Positions 1-11,129 are shown, numbered from the stretch's first letter. The stretch: DNA of 64,000 nucleotides from Trichobilharzia szidati (GCA_944472155.2 OX235275.1:58483228-58547227); one strand, 5' to 3'. The notes: generated by a model from the letters alone, not told the origin. Numbers and translations: made by a program.

Positions 1-975
1 CAGCATTTGTCACAATATTGCATCTGATTTACTCAATATATAAATAAAATTAAAAATTAAAACAAAACTAGCCAGAGGAATTTGTCCACATTTACGACAT
101 AAAGTCAAAAATATTCGAAGTACAAAATGAGAATATTAAACATAATAATAATAACAGTGAGTTTGTTTCAAACAGTATTGTCGATTCAGTTTGGAAATTT
201 TAGCATGTTATAGAGGCATTGAGTCTAATGTTCTGTTGATATAGTATAGAGAGGGGAAAGGTAAAATTAACAGTTACAACACAGCTTAAATAATGATTCA
301 CACTTATAAAAATTAAAAATAAGAAATTGAGAGGATTATAAAACTAATAAAACAATAACAATAAAGCTTGATGTTATAAGAGTGGAAAAATGGTTTATTT
401 AGTGGTGCTAAGAAGGTTAGTTAGTTCATGCCTAACACTATTTTCATCACATAAAGTACGTGCTAAATATGGTATAGTGGAATTTTTATACTTAGACGTA
501 CGTGCATAAATTCTTCTAAAAAGACTTCTTGTTTTACCTGAGGAGACACAAGGTTGAAGCTGCGGGTAGAGTGGGTGCTCAGAGTCTGACAAAATTCCTT
601 TAGCGAATTTGTTGCATGACATTAAGTGCCTGTCAGTGACAATGTCAACGATATGGCCCAATGGGATACCACTCGTCTTACTGACAGTCTTCGGAGTTCT
701 ACCAAGTTTGACATAGTCCTTTTTAAGCAATCCAGGAAAGAATAAGGATGAACAGTAAAGAAGAATAGGTAAAATACACGAGTTGACAAACTGTAAGAGG
801 AGGGGTTGGGTTATGCCTGAGTGCCTTAACTTCTTAATGTAAAACGTTAGACGAAATATTCTTTTAGAAATCGCTAAGACATGGGAGGACCAGGATAGGT
901 CAGAAGAGAGAACTAATCCAAGATACTTAACTTCAGACTTGGTTTCTATATCAGTATCATCGATTTGCAAGGGTC
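1..975 (-). mobile_element. Jockey/CR1-like LINE, 3' fragment (family J)
   Basis: A minus-strand reading frame (970 to 395, 191 residues) encodes the region after the reverse transcriptase palm of a non-LTR retrotransposon, with the run KYLGLVLSSDLSWSSH followed by IYARTSKYKNSTIPYLARTL. The same protein run is found in the LINE at 54759-58013, so both are one family. The 3' UTR also matches: the complement of about 1-50 contains ttgagtaaatcagatgcaat, also present near 57915. The element is 5' truncated at about 975, where it abuts the target duplication of the LTR-A element, and its 3' end is cut by the window edge. Positions 1-394 hold only this AT-rich 3' UTR. The fragment lacks the endonuclease and catalytic palm and cannot be active. 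Confidence 0.8.
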
Positions 976-979
976 ATAC

Positions 980-1320
980 TGTGGTGAGAGTTGGCTGCTA
1001 GCCAAATTGGTAGACAGTGTAACTTACGTCAATGTTTACGTCCTCAATATTGGTCGTGAGGAAAATAAGAACAAAGACTGATTCAACCAATCACAGCAGA
1101 CTTTGTTTGCGTAGGCGGGTACAATTTGCAGATAGATAATCTGAACTTCAAGAAACGGTGACAAAGAGATGAAAGATTAACTTTCAATGAGAAACAACCA
1201 TTCAGAAGACTGTGTTTGTTTTCTTAACTAATCTATAATAATGTACATTAAAATCTATAAATATGTGTTGATTTCCTAAATAAACGATTTGTTGCCTGGC
1301 CCTTGTCCTCTGTTGTTACA
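980..1320 (+). repeat. 5' LTR of LTR-A element
   Basis: 341-bp LTR. It begins TGTGGTGAGAGTTGG and ends TGTTGTTACA, with a TATA-like motif near 1254 and aaataaa near 1278, so the promoter and polyadenylation signals are arranged as in a typical LTR. Confidence 0.88.
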
Positions 1321-1722
1321 TTTGGTGTCACTGCCTACCGACAAATGGAAAGCCTATGCCCTGCAGTTTCTGATGGAGACATATGGATCTTCGGGCAGGA
1401 CTTCGAGGCTTCTTCGCAGTTGAGTGGCGTTCAAGAACTGTCAGCGATGAGGCTGCTACTTGGGACGCTGCTGGGAGGTCGGGAGAAAGCAGCATGTGAA
1501 AGTGTGAGGCGAAATACCTACGAATATGCGACAGGGTCAGGCAAACAGTTTCCGAAGTGGGAAGGACCACTTATGGTCACGTTGAGATGGGGTTACGCAA
1601 ACACAATCGCAATGGTAAACAAAGAGAAGCAGGTGAACATCAGCGAGCGCCGAGATTCCAGACAGCAAGACAAACGGACAAAGCCCCTAGAACCAAGAAG
1701 ACTGAACCAACTTCAGCCGTAA
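1303..1722 (+). pseudogene. Internal ORF of LTR-A element, possible pol C-terminal remnant
   Basis: The open frame runs 139 codons from within the 5' LTR to just before the polypurine tract. The stretch PKWEGPLMVTLRWGYANTI resembles the end of Gypsy-type polyproteins, after the integrase core, where a WEGPF-V type motif is common. The N-terminal part (MESLCPAVSDGDIWI) is unrecognised. The copy at 29777-30256 (minus strand) keeps the same frame with scattered substitutions, so the internal region is shared by descent. It could be simple deletion debris fixed before amplification, or a short protein of its own; I favour debris. No zinc knuckle, protease or RT motif is present. Confidence 0.5.
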
Positions 1723-1730
1723 GTATTTGA

Positions 1731-1742
1731 CGGGGGGAAGAG
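1731..1742 (+). other. Polypurine tract of LTR-A element
   Basis: The run cggggggaagag lies immediately 5' of the 3' LTR start TGTGGTG, the expected place for the plus-strand primer. The complementary cccccc run sits at the same junction in the copy at 29799-29809. Confidence 0.75.
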
Positions 1743-2056
1743 TGTGGTGAGAGTTGGCTGCTAGCCAAAGTTGGTAGACAGTAATTTACGTCAATATTCA
1801 CGTCCTCAATATTGGTCGTGAGAAAAATTAGAGCAAAGAATTAGGTTGGGTGGATACAGTTAGCATTTGGATGATCTGACATTCAAGAAACAGCCATAAA
1901 AAGATGAAAGATTAACTTTCAGTGAGAAACAACCAATCAGAAGACTGTGTTTGTCTACTAACAATAATCTTTAATAATGTACATGAAAATCTATAAATAT
2001 GTGTTGATTTCTGAAATAAATGATCTGCTGCCTGGTCCTTTTCTTCTGTTGTTACA
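1743..2056 (+). repeat. 3' LTR of LTR-A element
   Basis: 314-bp LTR that is clearly diverged from the 5' copy (substitutions plus a short deletion in the middle), so the insertion is not recent. Confidence 0.88.
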
Positions 2057-2060
2057 ATAC

Positions 2061-2672
2061 CATTTACAAAATAAATTGTATGAATTGCAGTAAAATACAT
2101 TACATCGGTCAAAGTGGACGTCCCCTTCGAATCCGAATTGAAGAACACAAATTAACTGTACAAAGGTATTATATATTCTTTCATACCAATGTATATGGAT
2201 CATTACGGACACCAATCTGATGATTGGGATAATTTAGAAATTTTGAGTAGAGGTAACACTAAAAAAGCAGTCAGGAAATTCATGGAAGCCTGGTACTCAA
2301 GTGAAACAGCCAGCGATTAACAAACACACCAGTTCCTAAAGACCAAATTTACCAGCTAATAAAAAGTAAATCGCATGTCAGATGATTTTAAATTCCAAGT
2401 GAATAAAACTGATCAACAGGGATGTAAATTAACAACTAGCCACGACAGTGGGGTTGACAGGAGATACAACTGCATCATTCATGGAGAATTTAAATGATTC
2501 CACTTTACACTAAAACCTGAGCTGTAGCAATGTTGTCTAGAAAGGGAACGACAAGAGCTTCGCAATTCAATCAGCCAGCTCCTCAGAGAACACAACTAAT
2601 TCAATATCAATCAACTGAGCTGCAAATCTTCTCCATTATATCAACAAACACTATTATAAGAAATCAACGAGT
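2061..2672 (+). mobile_element. Penelope-like element, GIY-YIG 3' portion
   Basis: Translation gives IYKINCMNCSKIHYIGQSG followed by PLRIRIEEHKLTV, the start of the GIY-YIG endonuclease of Penelope-like elements: Cys-x2-Cys, YIGQ, and Arg and Glu-His at the expected spacing. A frame change then leads into an ILSRGNTKKAVRKFMEAWYSS tail that matches the PLE copies at 8400-8480 and 28137-28200. Further 3' the sequence stays similar to 8700-8850 (ctccattatat, aagaaat). It is truncated at both ends: the LTR-A duplication on the left and the Merlin terminal repeat on the right. Non-functional. Confidence 0.75.
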
Positions 2673-3638
2673 CAAACTGTACTGGCAACTCTAAAGAATA
2701 GCAGCCCAAACCGAAACTACCTAGCGAACGGACAAATAACCTTCACAAGGACAACTTCGACCAATCAGAAGGCTCAAAAAAACGGCGCATAATTGTAATA
2801 AATCCTTTATATAAATGTAATGCAATGTTAAAAAATAGTTACAAAGGATAACGTTCCCGTATATGCTGCAAGGAAACCTCCCAATTTTTCATAGGAGTCT
2901 TGATACTCATGTTAAACCAAGTCCTATAGATAAACTCATCCAGATAACTGTATATCATTGCATTTCTTGATCCATTTACAGATCTGATACGTTTTTTAAG
3001 TGACTTCAGAAACTTACGATGGAATTAGTGTGAATTCCATCAAAAGGATTGATGGTTAACCAGTTGATGAATATAGCCCAGATTCGATAACTGACTGTAA
3101 CTACTCCATTCATCTGTATGATTAGTCGTCCCAAGCAGCACTAAGCTCTGGATAATAGGCAATAATACACCTGCACTGCGATTAGAGATCACCTCAATAT
3201 ATCCTTTCCGGAGGCTGGTGTCATATATCCCCAATACCTATTGCTGATTCACACTCAATCTCCCTCGATTATATTTTCCTTTTATCAAAAGTACCAAAGG
3301 AATCTGTGAATAAAAAAAGAAAGATATACGTTCTCGAACTGATTGTCTGGTTCGGCACTCATTTCACCAACAAACAAATCCATCGATGCACCTATTGTAT
3401 CTCTGCATATGAATGACACCTCCACATTGGCAATTTTTCGACCTTCCTATCAGTTTGTTCTCTAAACAGTAATCAAAAACAAGATCTGGAGCGAATTTGC
3501 AAGGGAAAAGGTGTGCAGTACCCATAAGTACGTCTGGAAAAAACAGAGTCACCTGATTGGTTGCTCAAGGTCATTTGTCCATTCGCTAGGTAGTTTCGGT
3601 TCGGGCTGCTATTCTCTAGGGTTGCCACTGTATTTGCT
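2673..3638 (-). mobile_element. Merlin (IS1016-related) DNA transposon relic with TIRs
   Basis: Sequences at about 2676-2784 and 3553-3638 are inverted repeats of roughly 90 bp (shared core ggcaac, agaatagcagccc, gaaactacctagcgaa). Between them, on the minus strand, lie pieces of a Merlin-type transposase. Merlin is known from schistosomes and is related to the bacterial IS1016/ISXO2 group. The element is under 1 kb. I could not find a convincing 8-9 bp target duplication. It sits in or beside the tail of a PLE. Confidence 0.75.
3000..3552 (-). pseudogene. Merlin transposase pseudogene
   Basis: The minus strand first reads a zinc-ribbon segment (NCQCGGVIHMQRYNRCIDGF, a Cys-Gly-Gly-type ribbon) and then, after stops, KGKYNRGRLSVNQQ, GIYDTSLRKGYIEVISNRSA, HTDEWSSYSQLSNLGYIHQ and VNH. 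HTDEW holds the second catalytic Asp of the DDE/D triad. The segment that should carry the first Asp is deleted between about 3290 and 3330. After a frameshift near 3045 the reading is GIHTNSIVSF, where the family usually has a catalytic Glu in TN-IE; here it is Val. With stops, a deletion, a frameshift and two missing catalytic residues, this is dead. It serves as a marker for the family. Confidence 0.75.
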
Positions 3639-4518
3639 AATAATACATTCTCGCCTTCAGTGTAACTAATCTCTAAGTGGTATATAATGTAGGTTCAATC
3701 ACTCTGCATATTTAAATCCAGAAGTTCGATGTATGTAGGCTTAAATGACCTTGATTTGAATGGCCTTCATTCGATAGGTAGCTTGTGCTTTAAAGACATG
3801 GTATATCGACGTTGCGTCTGGTTCTTATCTCTCGGTCACATTCGCTGTCCGGAAAATGTAAGGCGGGTTCAAGTCTCAATTGGGAATGCTATCACTACTC
3901 ACTGGGGATTGTAGATATATCCAGGGAATGACGAGCCTCCAGTCGGAAGAAATGCACATCTTATAGTTTTCATCAGTGAAAACAATGAATAAAATCAGTA
4001 TCTTCATAACTCATGATTGTGGAACTTCTTCTATCTTACTGTTTCCTCACGTTGAGGTCAACCGTAGTTCAGTATATGGGCCATATAAATGCCTGAATCG
4101 TATCAGTTGCCATATCTTAATAGGACATCTCATTAATTCACCTCAATGAAGTTTATACATATATTGGAACTATATGTTCAAGCTTCATGAGTGTGAACAA
4201 TAACTGATGTCAGGTGGTTACAGGAAATGCTTAATGGCAGTCATCAGAAAAGTGTGTCTGAGATCTTCAAGTAACTGTTTTCTCCTCTGAAATTTGAACA
4301 CAGTGTCATCCAGTGGTTCAGTCAGTCTGACGACTGACGTGCTGTAGGAATGTGATGAAGTAAGCAGTGTCATGTGTGCATAGTTTTCGTTATTTATTGG
4401 TTGCGTAGCTGGAGTCGATTGGCAGGATGCACAAGAGCCAAGTTTCATTCTCACTAGTGATTATCAATATAGCGTATCTGCCATCCCAAAATGAATTAAC
4501 TGATGCCCACCTTTTCGA
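3639..4518. other. Unassigned interval
   Basis: About 880 bp of AT-rich DNA. Both strands are broken by stops and I recognise no motif. The short open frames here (about 60-78 codons) show no domain signal. Confidence 0.5.
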
Positions 4519-4867
4519 TGTTTTAACGACAGAAGACAAGGGCCAGTCAACAGATCGTTTATTGAGAAAATCAACAGATATTTATAGATTTTTATGTACA
4601 CTATTATTCGTTATCGTTAGCAGAGAGGTAAACGTCTTCTGACTGGTTGTTTTCTCGCTGAAGGTCATTTTGTCGTCTCTTTATTATATCTGTCCAGTGA
4701 TATATTTGCAAATCGCATCCGCCCACGCTAACTCTGCTGTGATTGGTTGTTGAATTCCTTAAGGTTAGGCTTTGTCCTTGTTTTTTTCTCATGACCAAGA
4801 TTTGGGATGTAAACATTGACGTAAATTGCTGTCTACTAATTTCGGCTAGTAGACAGCTCTCACCACA
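4519..4867 (-). repeat. Solo LTR-A
   Basis: The complement of the LTR-A repeat: it begins near tgttttaacgacagaag and ends cagctctcaccaca, with all the internal landmarks (tttatagatt, tctgactggttg, gacgtaaattgctgtcta). No internal region adjoins either end, so it is a solo LTR left by recombination. I do not see a perfect target duplication. Confidence 0.85.
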
Positions 4868-6055
4868 ATATAATCGATACTGGTTTATGTTTATATCTTT
4901 GCCTAATCTTATAATTATGTCCATATATACGCACACACATACACACGCACAGAGTATCATTACCATCATTATTATTATTATCGTTGTCTTTAATACTTTC
5001 AGATAGATACTTTGATACGCCAATGAAACCAAGTCATCTTCATCCAAGCGTTAAAAAATGGACATGGTTAAATCTATAAAAAAAAAAGTATTTCTATTCA
5101 TTGAAAAGTAATTTCTTATTACACACTTACACTCACTTACTCACCACTTGCATCTCTTTTACTCTTTCGCTTTTTCTGTTTGTCAAATTACTTCACGAAA
5201 ATCACTTTTGTCTCTTGGTTAAATCGTTTACTAACACACACATACACACACACACACAAACAGATATATATATGTATGTAACCAGATTACTTTTAGTTTA
5301 TTTCTCTCACTAATAACACCTCAGGCTAATCACTATGCTTATACAATTCTAACACTAACCAGATTAGTTTTTTAGCTAACTTATATACTTGTTGGTGGAA
5401 CTATCGAAGAGGTGTTTTGTGCTTGTTTGAGACTCTTCAACAGTGTGGATTCATGACTGTACCAGGAGGGTTCGAACTAAGAATCTTCAAGCGATAACTC
5501 TACCAATAACACTTCTACCAGTTGACGAGATATACCTTGACCGCGAGACACTGTTATCGGAGACTAATTATCCCCACACTCACCAATTCCCCCTACAAAT
5601 TAAGACAGTTTCATTCTGCAGTCACTCACTGGCTGATTAGCAGCGATTTGGCTGATATTTAAAGGTAGATTATGAGTTGACCTCAGCGAGAGAACCACTG
5701 AGAGCAAGTGTGTGTGTGTTTGGGGGGGGTACTGGACATCTGTTTTATCCTTGATTACGACTCTGTCTTCGTGATTAGTCTTCATATCAACTAACATTTT
5801 AAAATATCACACTGTTATTGAAGTAATGGAGGATTAATAAAGGTTGCAATGACACTGTGGTTTGTAGTAGGATACAAACTCACAGCCTATGGACTGGTAA
5901 CTCTTTAGTCACTAGTTCTATTCCTTCAGTAAGTAGGTTTACACACACATACACACACATCCATTACATCAACGACTTGCTTCACCATACTTTTTGATTA
6001 TTTATTTCTATTATTACCTTAAGTCTTTAGTTCAGGACAGGGCTTCAATATCATA
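4868..6055. repeat. Simple-sequence-rich interval with a degenerate hammerhead SINE
   Basis: Contains (CA)n-type tracts near 4925-4955, 5235-5262 and 5940-5965, an ATT run near 4968-4985, and GT then poly-G near 5708-5730. At about 5417-5540 on the minus strand there is a worn HH-SINE copy: gttgaagagtctcaaac is the hammerhead region and gggttcgaac the B box. No protein-coding signal. Confidence 0.55.
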
Positions 6056-6059
6056 TCGC

Positions 6060-6700
6060 TATTTCATCTCGTTCTCAGCAGTCCTAATGGGCTGGCTCCA
6101 TAAACGTCAATAAGCTTTCATCTCCTCCTTACACGATCTCCCTCCCCTCCACTCCCAATTTACCATCGGATACTTACCCAATTCGTTTTTTCCCATTCGG
6201 GTTCCAGGCGACGGAATGCCTGGTGATTGACGTCAGCTAACAGTCTTTTCAGTGTCTCTCTGGTCAGGCATCTGACAATCAGTATCAAACGAATGTAGCT
6301 TTTGGTGCAAGTCTGCGGGAACTTGTTAAAAATGTTTTTCGTGACATGTACACCAAGCCTCGGAACCACATGGGAGTACTGGTTTGACATCACTGTTGAA
6401 GATCTGTATTTTATTCCTTATTCTGACTATAGTAGATTTGCAATTTGATCGATTTGCGTTCCTCCATCGCTTCGACATCCACTGTTGTGCAGCCTGTATT
6501 TAAAAAAACAATGTTGTCTAGGTCAGATAAATGAAAACGGTGACTTCCTATAGATTCTTCCCGCTGACTGAGACTGATGTTCTTGTTGTTGTTGATTGGG
6601 TATCAGCATCGTCTACGTCTTCCCGATGTTCACTTGAAGTCCTGTCAAGTGATTTTTGAAGATTAAGCAATAAACTGCTGACGCTGAGCATCAGTGAGTG
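6060..6700 (-). mobile_element. RTE-type LINE fragment (family RTE-A), degenerate
   Basis: The minus-strand translation contains HVTKNIFNKFPQTC followed by LADVNHQAFRRLEPE. These correspond to the post-RT region of the better preserved RTE-A copies at 13204-13747 and 22865-24190. The 3' part has many changes. It is 5' truncated and non-functional. Confidence 0.6.
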
Positions 6701-6790
6701 CATCAATTAGAACGAGAACTGATCACTAATTGATAGCGCATCTAAACGTACACGACTTTAGCAGTTTAGTGAGTAATTTAGATTAAATCA

Positions 6791-7219
6791 TATTCAAGTA
6801 TTGATTTGTAGGGATTTGGTTGATTGGTTACAGGATTTCATCATCAGCTGACATTGGTTAGAGAACCATTGGAAAACCTGAGAGTACTGGACAGCTGTTT
6901 CATCAGTCTAGTTTGAGACTCTTCAGCAGTACGCACCCACCGGGGTTCGAATCCATGACCTTCTGGTTACAAGGCTAGCAAGCTCGTAGACCACTAAGCC
7001 ACTGGGACCCGATCCAATGGCCCATGAATTCTAACTTCTGCCAATTCATGAAATAGCGCAACCACTAGCCAATGTCTTCGGCGAGTATTTTTCCTCACAC
7101 CCGAGCTGCTGCACCCTACTGGTCATGAATTCCCACTAGAACCCCAGGTAACTACCTACCTGAAGATGGCCAGTCGCCAGTGAGCATCTAATTGATATTC
7201 AAGTCTTGGTTTATAGGGT
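6791..7219 (-). mobile_element. HH-SINE: about 405-bp tRNA-derived element with terminal direct repeats and a hammerhead
   Basis: On the minus strand, a tRNA-like promoter (cagtggcttagtggtctacg as A-box region, ggattcgaacc as B box) is followed by a hammerhead-like core and a conserved tail (ggttctctaaccaatgtcag). The element is bounded by imperfect direct repeats, tattcaagtattgatttgta (6791) and tattcaagtcttggtttata (7196), so the unit is 405 bp. This family recurs more than ten times in the window on both strands. Confidence 0.75.
6884..6932 (-). ncRNA. Hammerhead ribozyme motif in HH-SINE
   Basis: Read on the minus strand: stem I GTACTG/CAGTAC (6 bp, perfect), core CTGAAGA (C3, U4, G5, A6, N7, G8, A9 all canonical), stem II GTCT/AGAC, then GAAA, a palindromic stem III ACAGCTGT and a GTC cleavage triplet. 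A 4-nt insert (TGAT) before GAAA probably weakens this copy. The short palindromic stem III is the form known from schistosome hammerheads, which may work best as dimers. Confidence 0.65.
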
Positions 7220-7609
7220 CAACGTCATGTAATGTTTCAGGAATAAATATCATAAACGTGAGTTATTCACACTGTGACTGATCCAGTGTGGCACTAGATC
7301 AAGTACATATGTAAGTTCTCTAATCCTACGTAAATTTCTGTAAGTCATTGATAAAATTAAGTTCCTCAGTGTTAAAAGTTAGGGATCCATTGGCTTTGTG
7401 TCTGTAACACTGAAGGACCTCACATTCACTGTAGAACTTGTAGGTGTGCCACACAGTAGCGAAATCACAAACTTTATACATCTATATTGGTTTCTGTCAG
7501 GTGATGGAGGTCAGAATCTCAAAGAAGACATCAGTTTCATTCAAATTTTAAATTAACTCCCGGATTTAACTCCGGGATCGCCAATATGAGGTTTGATTGC
7601 AGGAGCAGT
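7220..7609. other. Unassigned interval
   Basis: 390 bp without a long frame or a repeat that I recognise. It probably includes a diverged PLE upstream part, but I cannot support that. Confidence 0.4.
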
Positions 7610-8905
7610 GATGCAAAGGCTCAAAAACATAATCCTACCAAAGATCTAAACCAAAATTTGGATACGTTATGTGGATGACACATTTGCAATAATCAAAAGA
7701 AACGAGTTGGATAAAACTCACAACTTAATAAATAACGTCTTCAACGATATCAAATTCACAAGAGAAGAGGAATCCCAGAACAAAATCCCAGTTGTGGACA
7801 TCTTAGTCAAGCGAACAACCACAGGGGAATTAGGAACTCAAGTTTATAGGAAATAAACTCACACAGAACAAATACTGAATTACAAAAACAGCAACAATCC
7901 AATAACACACAAGAGGAATTGTATACAAAGACTATTGAAGAGGGCCAGGACTCATTTCATCACTCCCACCTTAAAGAAAATTGAAGAAAGATATCTCATT
8001 GACGTCTTCCAAAAGAATGGATATCCACGGAATTTCATTAAAAGACATATACCCCAAGCCAACCTATCAAAAGCACAAAGAAAATCGCCCTACTATATAC
8101 GAAGGACATCTCAGAAATCACTGCAAGACTCTTCAAACCTTTAGGAATTGATGTCACACACAAACCAACAAAATCACTTCACTCAGCTATATGTCAACCA
8201 AAAGACTCAACAGTGAAAGAAGATAAAACCAACATCATCTACAAAATAAGTTGCAACGACTGAGAAAAACACTACATTGGCCAAAGTGGACATCCCCTTC
8301 GTCTTCGTATCCATGAATATAAACTAGCCGTCAAAAGATATGACATCCACTCCCTCACTCATATAGCTGCATACAGACAACCATGGACATCAATTCGACT
8401 AGGACAACCAGCGTTCAAATATTAGACAAAGGAAATACCAAGAATGTCAGAGAATTTTTAGAAGCCTGTCTGGTATTCCAGTGAATCGTCAATCAATAGA
8501 CACATCGAGAGAGAAAAAATTTACCAATCGATAGGAAGGAAATCTCACACAACCACAAAGGGTGAAAGTTCAAGTGAAGGAAACAATCAGTTCCAATACA
8601 ATCCGCCTAGAGGGTGTAAAAACACACAAAAACAACCAGAGTCACTTTCAAGGTGGTCATCAGGAGAGATGACTAACAGGGAACTCGTGGAGAAATCTAA
8701 ATCTCACTTCATCGAATTGAAGTATGCGCTGAAGATGTTGACTAGTAGGCCAATGAAAGCTTCGCAAATTAACAATCCAGCTCAGAGAACACAACCACAT
8801 CAAAATCATCCACTTGAGCTACAAATCTTCTCCATCATATCTAAATTAACTCTTGCTGACGAGTATCAGCTTATAAGAAATAATATTCGTGCGATCAGTG
8901 CCTAA
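7610..8905 (+). mobile_element. Penelope-like element: RT C-terminus plus GIY-YIG (family P1)
   Basis: At 7655-7690 the translation reads IRYVDDTFAIIKRN, the YVDD catalytic box of a PLE reverse transcriptase. It is followed by PVVDILVKRTTTGELGTQVYRK and, after a frameshift, LKKIEERYLIDVFQKNGYPRNFIKR, the usual PLE region after the palm. Near 8240 the GIY-YIG domain reads IIYKISCND, a stop, then EKHYIGQSGHPLRLRIHEYKL: a TGT to TGA change removes the second Cys. A 3' tail continues to about 8905 (LKMLTSRPMKASQINNPAQ). PLE RT is telomerase-related and the GIY-YIG nuclease nicks the target. Frameshifts and a stop make this copy inactive. Confidence 0.8.
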
Positions 8906-9544
8906 TATTTAACATAAATTTGCGTTACCCTGCTAAACTGTAGCAGTGAAAACTGGATCAATAGGCGACTACTGCCTCCTCCCCTGTCAGGAACAGCTAA
9001 ATCAGCCACCAGTCAGTCATCACTTCACTTAAAACTGGTTCAACACGATCACAGACGGACGATAGCGTCTAAATCAGTTACCCATGTTAAACATGTCCTT
9101 TTATGCAATTTCATGTTGATGACGCGCTGGGTGCTGGATGATATGCCCTTAAATGAAGGTTATTCATACGGTCTAAGGTACAGACAGAAGAGTTCCGTGT
9201 TAGTAAGATTTTGAAATATGGGGAAAAATATTAAGATCAGGTGGTTGTTTCACGTGCTGTTGTTTAACTGCGAAAATTACATTGTCCTACCTGGACAACA
9301 TCTTAAGTGCTAAACTCATAATGAAATCAGGTCTAAGAGGTGACTGGTGACAACCAATACAAGTGAATGTAGTGAGATAAGAAAATTTCTAGAGACAGCC
9401 ATTCACACTCCAAGTCATCAAGAATGACGGTTGGTCAATTCATAAAGGATTGCAAAAGCTCAGTTCATTTTGAAGTTCTGGTAGGACAATAAAATCTTCT
9501 CCGTTATTTCACACTACTTAATAAACTGCAAATACTCGGATAAG
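8906..9544. other. Unassigned interval
   Basis: About 640 bp with no long frame and no motif I can name on either strand. Confidence 0.45.
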
Positions 9545-10990
9545 TTATTAGTATTCCCTTTGGTTCCGAGTAGAACATACGACTTCAACAACATATCTCC
9601 ACTGTCTTCTATTTTCTGCCGTCCTCTTCAGCTGGCTAGCTCCAAGATCGCCCATACTCTCTCATCTCCTCCTTCAACACATACGATCTTCTCCATGTCA
9701 CCCTCACACTGACGTCCCACTTGTCGCCTCCTATTGGGCATCCAGTCGAGGGCCTGGTGCGCGCGGTCATTCGACGGCCTCCTCAATGTATGCCCAGTCC
9801 ATTCATCTCCATCTTCCCCTGCGTATTTGTTGGGCGATCGGCTCTTGGTTGGCTTGTTCCCAGCCAAAGTTTCTTGTTACTAACTCTTTCTGGCCATCTG
9901 GCCTTCAGCAAAGAGCGAAGTCAGTTGTTGATGAAAGTCAGCATCAGGCTGTTAGAAATACTTTCCGTGACACACTGGCCATGTTTCTGACTCGTATAGA
10001 GGGATTGACTCGACACTGGTGTTGGAAATCTGAATCCTATTCCTTATACTGAGTGTAGAAGACTTCGACATCTTCATCCGTTCCGCCTATTGTTGAAACA
10101 ATGCTTCCTAGATAAGTGAAGGAGTTAACCTCTGTCAGATCTCTCCCGTTGGTGGTGATTGGTGCTGGTTGTTGTTGTTGTTGTTGCGGTTCGTTGGTTA
10201 TTTTCATCACCTCTGTCTTCTCTATTTTCATCTGGAGTCGTGTCTTCACTGCCAGCCAGCCTCTTCAGCCAGTTTGTTGATTTTCGCCTGACTGCAGGTC
10301 TTCGAGTTTGTGTGACATTGGACATATATCATCCACACGCGAAATCCAGATCTCCTAGAGTCTTCTTATCGATGATCCAGCATATTCCTGTCTCCTTGCT
10401 CCCCAAAGTTTTCCACATGATCCAGTCCACCACAATTAAGAATATCATTGGTGATCATAGACAGCCAGCCGACTTGTCTTACTCCTGTATGCACTTTGAA
10501 CGCCTCGATGAGTTTTCCACCGTGGATCACCTGACACGTGACACTGTCATATAGCCAGCTGTTGAATGAGGTTGATAAAGTCTTGGAAACCGCATCCATC
10601 GTGTCGAACTAGTTTCTAGATTACTTCTCGGTCAGTGCTGTCTGTCGAAGGCATTTTACAAGTCGATGAATCTGAGGTAGAGAGCGGTTTGCCTGTCATA
10701 CTATGCTTTGTTCCGTGATGACAGAGTGTAGAGTTACAATTTGATCAGCAAATGATTTGTCTTTCCTGAATCCAGCTGGCGGAGTTCTGTATCCAGTGCA
10801 CCCTTTATTCGCTGCAGGATGATGCGACTTATTATTTTACTCCAGTCCTTACAAATGCCTAAGTCTCCCTTCTTTGGCAATTTGATGAGGTAGCCTTTCT
10901 TCCAATCGGTAGGTACCTTTCCTTCTTTCCAAACCTTTTGCAATAATGGCGTAGGCACATCTGACACAGTCTCTGGGTCCATTTTCAGTT
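9545..10990 (-). mobile_element. RTE-type LINE fragment (RTE-A)
   Basis: The minus strand carries, in several frames, the RT region and C-terminus of an RTE-clade LINE: KVWKEGKVPTDWKKGYLIKL and KKGDLGICKDW (fingers, near 10860-10940), LYDSVTCQVIHGGKLIEAFK (palm, near 10500), and KIEKTEVMKITNEP followed by NSFTYLGSIVSTIGGTDED (near 10100-10230). The 3' end (gaagtcgtatgttctactcgg) is near 9548. A CAA/GTT microsatellite (10163-10190) encodes a Gln run inside the frame. Frameshifts and stops throughout. It lies head to head with the RTE-A copy that begins near 11170. Confidence 0.8.
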
Positions 10991-11129
10991 CATAAAAGCC
11001 ATTCAGAAGATATTACACTTTACAATTGAACTACTTTAGCCTCTATGTTATAAGTAAGAACTTATGGAAGAATGATTTGAATGACAGAACTAGACCCTAA
11101 ATGATAATACTTACGTAGTAATACAACAG

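Larger units (their letters stand above)
980..2056 (+). mobile_element. LTR-A miniature LTR retrotransposon (TRIM-like), complete with TSD
   Basis: Two direct terminal repeats, 980-1320 and 1743-2056, start TGTGGTGAGAG and end GTTGTTACA, the TG...CA form of LTRs. They enclose only 422 bp. A polypurine tract (cggggggaagag, 1731-1742) lies directly 5' of the second repeat, and a possible primer-binding region (tttggtgtcactgcc) starts at 1321. The element is flanked by a perfect 4-bp target duplication ATAC (976-979 and 2057-2060). The LTRs carry a TATA-like ctataaatat and an aaataaa signal. There is no room for gag-pol, so it must have been mobilised in trans. The same short internal region recurs at 29502-30425. 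Family knowledge suggests Gypsy-type; I cannot name the parent element. Confidence 0.88.

Noticed and set aside
4604..5047. 147-codon minus-strand ORF
   Set aside because: It runs over a solo LTR and CA/ATT simple repeats; composition is low-complexity and no domain is seen.
10159..10554. 131-codon plus-strand ORF starting with a Val run
   Set aside because: It is antisense to an RTE-A RT fragment; the Val run is a GTT microsatellite.
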